Shown here in pieces: positions 60,601-64,000 of a stretch of 64,000 nucleotides of DNA. The notes below the pieces were generated by a model, which searched no databases, was not told the DNA's origin, and saw nothing but the letters and a program-made list of their open reading frames with translations. The stretch is from positions 1,922,001 through 1,986,000 of the forward strand of contig NZ_WAJT01000001.1 in assembly GCF_009650605.1 (NCBI RefSeq), in the 5' to 3' direction. The number at the start of each line of letters is the position of its first letter. Positions within the stretch are counted from its first letter, which is position 1. The position numbers and the translations under genes are program-made. This stretch comes from Labrenzia sp. CE80. GTDB taxonomy: Bacteria; Pseudomonadota; Alphaproteobacteria; Rhizobiales; Stappiaceae.

Positions 60601-63156
60601 AAACAGAGGCTTGATGCCGATCTTTTCGCCATCCTGGGCAACCGGCAAATTCAACCTGCGCTCGACATAACGACCGCCGGTCTCCACCAGTCTTGCCACC
60701 AGCTCGCCCTTGTAGAGGCCGGTGATCCCGGCAATTTCCGGCAAGGTCACGCCGAAGGACAAGCCACCATTGGCATCGATCTTCAGACCGGACGGCAGCG
60801 TTTCGCGTGTCGGATAGGAAATGTCGTCGGCAAGACCAAAGATGTACCCCGGCTGACTGGGGAGCTCCCGGGTTGGCGTCACGATGATGTCGCCTTCCAG
60901 GGTCTGACCGCTCGCCGGGGAGCCATAAAGGAACCTTGCCTCGACGGACACCGGTGTTGCTGCGCTGCGGCTGAAGGACTCGGCGCTGGTTTCCAGGTTG
61001 AAATCCACACGTTCAGGCTGATAATCCTCGACCAGGAACGTGGACTGGGACAAGGCATCGCCCTTGGGATCCACGAACACCTTCCAGGACCAGACGCCCT
61101 GTTGTGCCCCGGCGTCCAGGCTGAAGTCCTGCAAATGACCACCGAGACCGGCGTCCTGTACCAGATAGCGGGAGTGCTCGACTCCATCGGGGCGATCGAG
61201 AACAAAAGTCAGGGGCAGGCCTTCCTGAGCCACAGCCCTGGACGTGCGGACAAGCGCCTGGGCATGCACAGTCTCGCCAGCCTTGTAGATCCCGCGGTCT
61301 GTCCAGGCGAAGACATCAAGAGGTCCCGGCGCCGCGCGTCCTTCGACGCCACGGTCGCTCAGGTCGAAAGCAGGCTTTCTCAGATCCAGGAAGGAATAGT
61401 CCCCTGCCTGCGTTTCGGCGACCACAAGGCTTGGCGCCATGCCGCCCCGTCCGCGGCCAAGCCCGGGCGCAAAGCGGCCAAAACCGTCGTCGTCCGTGGT
61501 CACCTCGCCGAGAATTTCGTTGTTGACCGCAAGAAGCTTGAGTGACACGCCGGCGATGGCTTCTGCGGTGTTGAGCGAACGAACATTGACGGCAATGCCA
61601 TCATTCCCACTCAAGGAGGAAAGGCCCAGATCGGAGACAATGAACCACTGCGTCGCAAGTGGACCCCACTTGTTCTGCGTGTCGAGCTTGGAGCGGGCCG
61701 TCATTGCGTAAACGCCCGGCTTGATATCGAGACCGATTTCGTTCAGCGGCACAGCCGTGGTGATGTCCCTGTTGAGGCTGTTTTCCGTTTCGATCGTTCC
61801 GGACCAGACTTTTTCGCCCAGATCATCCGTCAGTTGTTCGGCCTGATAGCTTCCCAATTGGCGGAGGAATTTGCCGTCGCGCACAACACCTGCCAATGCA
61901 CGGTCGCCGACGCGGAAGATCTCTGCGGCAACTTCGCTCGTGTTCACTGAAACGATGGGGATCGTCGGCTCGCCGCCGGCGGGTAAGACATAGGCGCGGC
62001 CGATGAACTGTACGGATGGTGCACGGTCGCGGACGTAGATGTTGAGGTCTACCGATTTATCAAGAACCTCACCGTCTGCCGCAGGCAAACCGCTTCTAAC
62101 GCTCAGGCGGTATCTTTCGCCATGGGAAACGCCATCAACGCAGACCTGCGCCCCATCGGTCTCAACCGAGGTCGTTCCCTGCCCGGCGACGGAGACATAC
62201 GGCGAGAAATCGGTGTTACGTGGCAATGAAGACGAGAAGACCACACAGATGCGCGGAGCAGCGGCATCGGCTGCCACCGTGTGATTGAGAATCCGGAAGC
62301 CGTGTTCTGCGACCATCTGATCATAGCGGCGGCGAAGACCGGGAATTTCATCCAGCGCCAGAGCGGCGCGCAAGGCCTTGATCGCCGGCTTCCACTGCTG
62401 GCGCGCAGCAAGAGACGATCCTATCAGGTCGAGAGAACGCGCGCGTTCTATTGCACTTATGGAGCGCAGATAGGCGTTGATGGACGAGGATGTTGCGTTT
62501 TCCTGTTTGCGCTGACGCTCCTGCCAGTCTTTTGGGCTCTGCATCAGCTGGGCCATGGCGAGCCCCTGCCAGGCTTCAAGGTCGCCGGGTTCCAAAGCAA
62601 TAAGTGCTCCGAAATCCGCCTCTGCGATAGGTCCGTCCTTGTTGAGTATTTTCTGACGTGCCTCACGGCGCAGCTGGTCCGCTGTCAAACTGGTAGTGAT
62701 AGGGCTTTGCTGCAAACGGGCAGAATATGTCTCAGCCGTTTCAAGCAGACTACGATCCAGGAATCCGAGATCTGCCTTGCGGTCGGCCTGTTGGTCTTCC
62801 CGTGGCTGCTCGACTGAAACGACCCGGCCGGCAATCGCTCCGACGAAGCTCTGCAATTGACCGAAGTCAGACTTCAAAAAACACCAGCCGGCCGAGGTGT
62901 TGTAGGTAAAGGCGCGGCACATATTGTCGGCGAGACACACAGCCTCACAGCCTGACAGGTCAACGTCCTTGACGGTCCGGTAGTCGCCGCCGAAAAAGTC
63001 AGCATCTTCGATGGTGACGATACGCCTTTCTTGCGCGTGAGCCGGAGCTACAAGCGTCAACGCTGCGAAAGCACCAACCGCAAAGCACTCGAGCAACAGT
63101 GGCCTCAACCGCCGACCACCGACCTTTGCGACTTCCAAGACATACCGAAACGACAT
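57628..63156 (-). CDS. Alpha-2-macroglobulin family protein (YfhM type) with PAN domain
   Basis: 1842 residues from the ATG at 63156, with GGGGGAGG upstream. A signal peptide (ending APAHAQ) precedes a PAN/Apple domain (about 45-100; CEAVCLADNMCRAFTYN, WCFLK). MG domains with the bait region follow (about 320-1150), then the thioester motif YGCTEQTTS (Cys near residue 1392) and alpha-alpha helical and receptor-binding-like domains. It traps proteases in the periplasm through thioester chemistry. It is co-transcribed with pbpC. The signal has no lipobox cysteine, unlike the Escherichia coli lipoprotein. Confidence 0.93.
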   Translation of the reverse strand: MSFRYVLEVAKVGGRRLRPLLLECFAVGAFAALTLVAPAHAQERRIVTIEDADFFGGDYRTVKDVDLSGCEAVCLADNMCRAFTYNTSAGWCFLKSDFGQLQSFVGAIAGRVVSVEQPREDQQADRKADLGFLDRSLLETAETYSARLQQSPITTSLTADQLRREARQKILNKDGPIAEADFGALIALEPGDLEAWQGLAMAQLMQSPKDWQERQRKQENATSSSINAYLRSISAIERARSLDLIGSSLAARQQWKPAIKALRAALALDEIPGLRRRYDQMVAEHGFRILNHTVAADAAAPRICVVFSSSLPRNTDFSPYVSVAGQGTTSVETDGAQVCVDGVSHGERYRLSVRSGLPAADGEVLDKSVDLNIYVRDRAPSVQFIGRAYVLPAGGEPTIPIVSVNTSEVAAEIFRVGDRALAGVVRDGKFLRQLGSYQAEQLTDDLGEKVWSGTIETENSLNRDITTAVPLNEIGLDIKPGVYAMTARSKLDTQNKWGPLATQWFIVSDLGLSSLSGNDGIAVNVRSLNTAEAIAGVSLKLLAVNNEILGEVTTDDDGFGRFAPGLGRGRGGMAPSLVVAETQAGDYSFLDLRKPAFDLSDRGVEGRAAPGPLDVFAWTDRGIYKAGETVHAQALVRTSRAVAQEGLPLTFVLDRPDGVEHSRYLVQDAGLGGHLQDFSLDAGAQQGVWSWKVFVDPKGDALSQSTFLVEDYQPERVDFNLETSAESFSRSAATPVSVEARFLYGSPASGQTLEGDIIVTPTRELPSQPGYIFGLADDISYPTRETLPSGLKIDANGGLSFGVTLPEIAGITGLYKGELVARLVETGGRYVERRLNLPVAQDGEKIGIKPLFDGGVDEGGPASFNVILLGEDGAPRAAEGLSWTLSRIERRYQWYRTDGSWNYEPITTTKRVANGDLSIQAGQAGSLSLPVEWGRYRLEVQSGGPQATATSVEFSAGWYTADATSETPDHLDVGLDKKSYRPGETATLRLTSQLDGIAVVNVVSGGLLNSRTIEVEGGEAEVGLPVTEEWGAGAYVTASLYRPMDLENNRMPSRSVGLSWLKVEPGERDLDISLSATSTLRPSTTLEVPIEVAGLAAGTQAYVTLAGVDLGILNLTGFEPPAPEDWYFGQRRLGAEMRDLYGQLIDRTLGVRGKVRSGGDAMAMRLEAPPPDEEPLALFSGLVALNDDGKAVVRFEIPQFNGTLRLMAVAWTKEGVGHASQDVEIRAPMVLTASLPGFLAPGDVSRLQLEIDNVEGPAGVYDLTLSAEGPVGLDREGPQVRQLELGEGEKTLVRVPVSAFDEQGSATIIAALAAPDGTEVVKRMRLDVRDTQPDVVRRSSFTLAGGAGLSLDAGSFEGLRPETVSVKVTAGGAARIDVAGLLDALDRYPYGCTEQTTSRALPLLYLNQVATAAGLGDDPEIRERVVKAIQRVLANQSSDGSFGLWNSYSSYDPWLDAYVVDFLTRAREEGYHVPELAFETALDNLENRLAYASDFTEGGEEIAYGLYVLARNSRASMGDLRYYLDAKLGSFSTPLAKAQLAASLALYGETKRAEEGFRAATLALGERSRSGYRADYGSALRDGAGVLTYVSASDADSPDQSRASDFVKAAQEGRSYYSTQDMAWLLMAARELNEQATATKIAINGEETPGRLVWSFSGQTLEREITRIENRGREGNELLVSVSGQPLLPEPAGGTDYVIERQMFDLDGNLVDPGAVPVGTRLAVVLTVRALTDTPGRLMVVDRIPAGLAIDNPRLVRSGDIGALQWLKTVDQPEHAQFHGDRFEVSVDQTRTGGSELNFAYLARAVTPGNYAHPPASVEDMYRPERRAITSTERLAVLGPVR

Positions 63157-63234
63157 AACCACCTCCCCCTGGGGCATCGACAAACCTGCCGATGGGTAAC
63201 GGTACACGCGATCATGACGTTGCCAAGGCAGAAA

Positions 63235-63888
63235 TTAAAAATTGTCGGGCTGAAAGCGCTGGACCAGCTCCGAGATAAATGCCGCAACCTCTTTCGAGGC
63301 CTTGCCTGAGGGCGCGACCTCCATCACGGTCCTGCCCGTGCCCATGGATGATGCAAAGGCCGTCCGGTTGCCAAGCCGTGCTTCGAAGGTCTCGAAGCCA
63401 GACTTCGCAATCGCCTCTGTCATTTCCTGTGTCAGAGCCGCGCGCGGCGGCACGCGGTTGAACAGGAGCACTGCTTCGGTGTCTTCGCGCTCTGCCAGCT
63501 GTATCGTCTGCCCGGTCGCCCAAAGATCAACCGGCGTCGGCTGAATCGGGACAATCACGAGGTCGGCTGCATCGATGGCCGGTTTCGCCTCGACATCGGT
63601 TTTCGGCGGCGTATCAATGACGACGAATTCATGGGATCGCGCGAGGGATTTCGCCTCCCTTCGCGAGCCCCAGCCAGAAGCTGTCCGAAACGCCAGACCT
63701 GTCTGCTCTTCGCCGAGCAACTCCTCACGCGCCTCGAACCATGTGCCAAGTGAACCCTGAGGATCCACATCCAGAACAGCGACAGGCCCGTCCGCCACCT
63801 TGGACAACGCAACCGCGATATGAGCCGCCAGCGTTGTCTTGCCTGAACCACCCTTTTGTTGTGCAATTGTCAGAATATGGCCTGCCAT
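63235..63888 (-). CDS. ParA/MinD-type ATPase, orphan
   Basis: 217 residues from the ATG at 63888, with GGAGGATC upstream; a frame to 63957 is rejected. The deviant Walker A motif is QQKGGSGKTTLAAHIAVAL; Walker B-like VAVLDVDPQGS and switch VVIDTPPKTD follow. It is of the compact ParA group found in alphaproteobacterial chromosomes, outside plasmid partition loci. No ParB gene is in the window. It may position a cellular cargo. Upstream sequence ends at the window edge 43 bases beyond the frame. Confidence 0.9.
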   Translation of the reverse strand: MAGHILTIAQQKGGSGKTTLAAHIAVALSKVADGPVAVLDVDPQGSLGTWFEAREELLGEEQTGLAFRTASGWGSRREAKSLARSHEFVVIDTPPKTDVEAKPAIDAADLVIVPIQPTPVDLWATGQTIQLAEREDTEAVLLFNRVPPRAALTQEMTEAIAKSGFETFEARLGNRTAFASSMGTGRTVMEVAPSGKASKEVAAFISELVQRFQPDNF

Positions 63889-64000
63889 TTTGATCCTCCA
63901 ACCCCACCCGCGAATATACTGCGCCGCAATATCGATCGTGACAACCGCTTCTCCCAAACACGGTCTTTACGAGCGCGCCCGGATCAGTTCTTTATCAATT

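Noticed and set aside
60178..61545. 455-codon plus-strand open frame opposite the macroglobulin gene
   Set aside because: Shadow of the macroglobulin bait and MG domains.
1..64000. CRISPR arrays, tRNA or rRNA genes, prophage, integrase or transposase genes
   Set aside because: No regularly spaced repeats, tRNA-like cloverleaf sequence, or mobile-element protein could be recognised anywhere in the window.

Overview
The window looks like a chromosomal segment of a marine-type alphaproteobacterium of the order Hyphomicrobiales (Rhizobiales). The family Stappiaceae (Roseibium/Labrenzia) is the best guess. The evidence is a classic core block (rpoZ-rsh-pyrE-DUF2062-acpS-lepB-rnc-era-recO-parC), a second core block (glyA-nrdR-ribD-ribE-ribH-nusB-thiL preceded by the alphaproteobacterial DUF6898 gene), the LdtR/L,D-transpeptidase pair, two Porin_2-type porins and a metal-site HemB of the Asp-containing type. 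No rRNA, tRNA, CRISPR array, integrase, transposase or phage gene was seen. Genus assignment is inference.

Layout. (1) 1-10.7 kb is an accessory segment with visibly lower GC, many regulators and decayed DNA. It holds a carboxymuconolactone decarboxylase remnant with an in-frame stop, a Tat-exported metallo-beta-lactamase-fold hydrolase with an AraC regulator, a second AraC regulator divergent from a short-chain dehydrogenase, a small module of two paralogous membrane proteins plus a Cro/Xre regulator, GrpB and GNAT proteins, a LysR regulator divergent from an ArsP/YraQ-type permease, and a GT51-like protein in which both catalytic glutamates are glutamine. (2) 10.8-20.8 kb has an MFS transporter whose C-terminus is a 12-unit hexanucleotide repeat, facing a long minus-strand run from ldtR and the L,D-transpeptidase through DUF6898, glyA, nrdR and the riboflavin genes to nusB and thiL. 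(3) 20.9-24.6 kb is a valine-degradation operon (acyl-CoA dehydrogenase, 3-hydroxyisobutyryl-CoA hydrolase, DUF6163, mmsB) behind a perfect palindrome of LiuR type. (4) 24.9-33.6 kb has a PTS EIIC-EAL fusion, hemB-threonine ammonia-lyase, an RDD protein, an SLC13 permease, Bpt and a family-5 uracil-DNA glycosylase. (5) 33.6-47.6 kb is the rpoZ to parC core, interrupted by a small secreted protein and a GGDEF-EAL protein. (6) 47.7-64 kb has an iron alcohol dehydrogenase and thioesterase, smpB, dapA, an alpha/beta hydrolase, two tandem porins, pbpC with an alpha-2-macroglobulin, and an orphan ParA-type ATPase.

Themes. Cell-envelope genes recur (L,D-transpeptidase, PbpC plus macroglobulin, GT51-like protein, porins, LepB). 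Two c-di-GMP enzymes occur, one tied to a sugar-transporter-like domain. The left segment is the most promising place for undescribed biology: the two-membrane-protein/Xre module with its twin operator dyads, the Gln/Gln GT51 homologue, and the dispersed decayed repeats. All calls come from reading the sequence; no database search was run.
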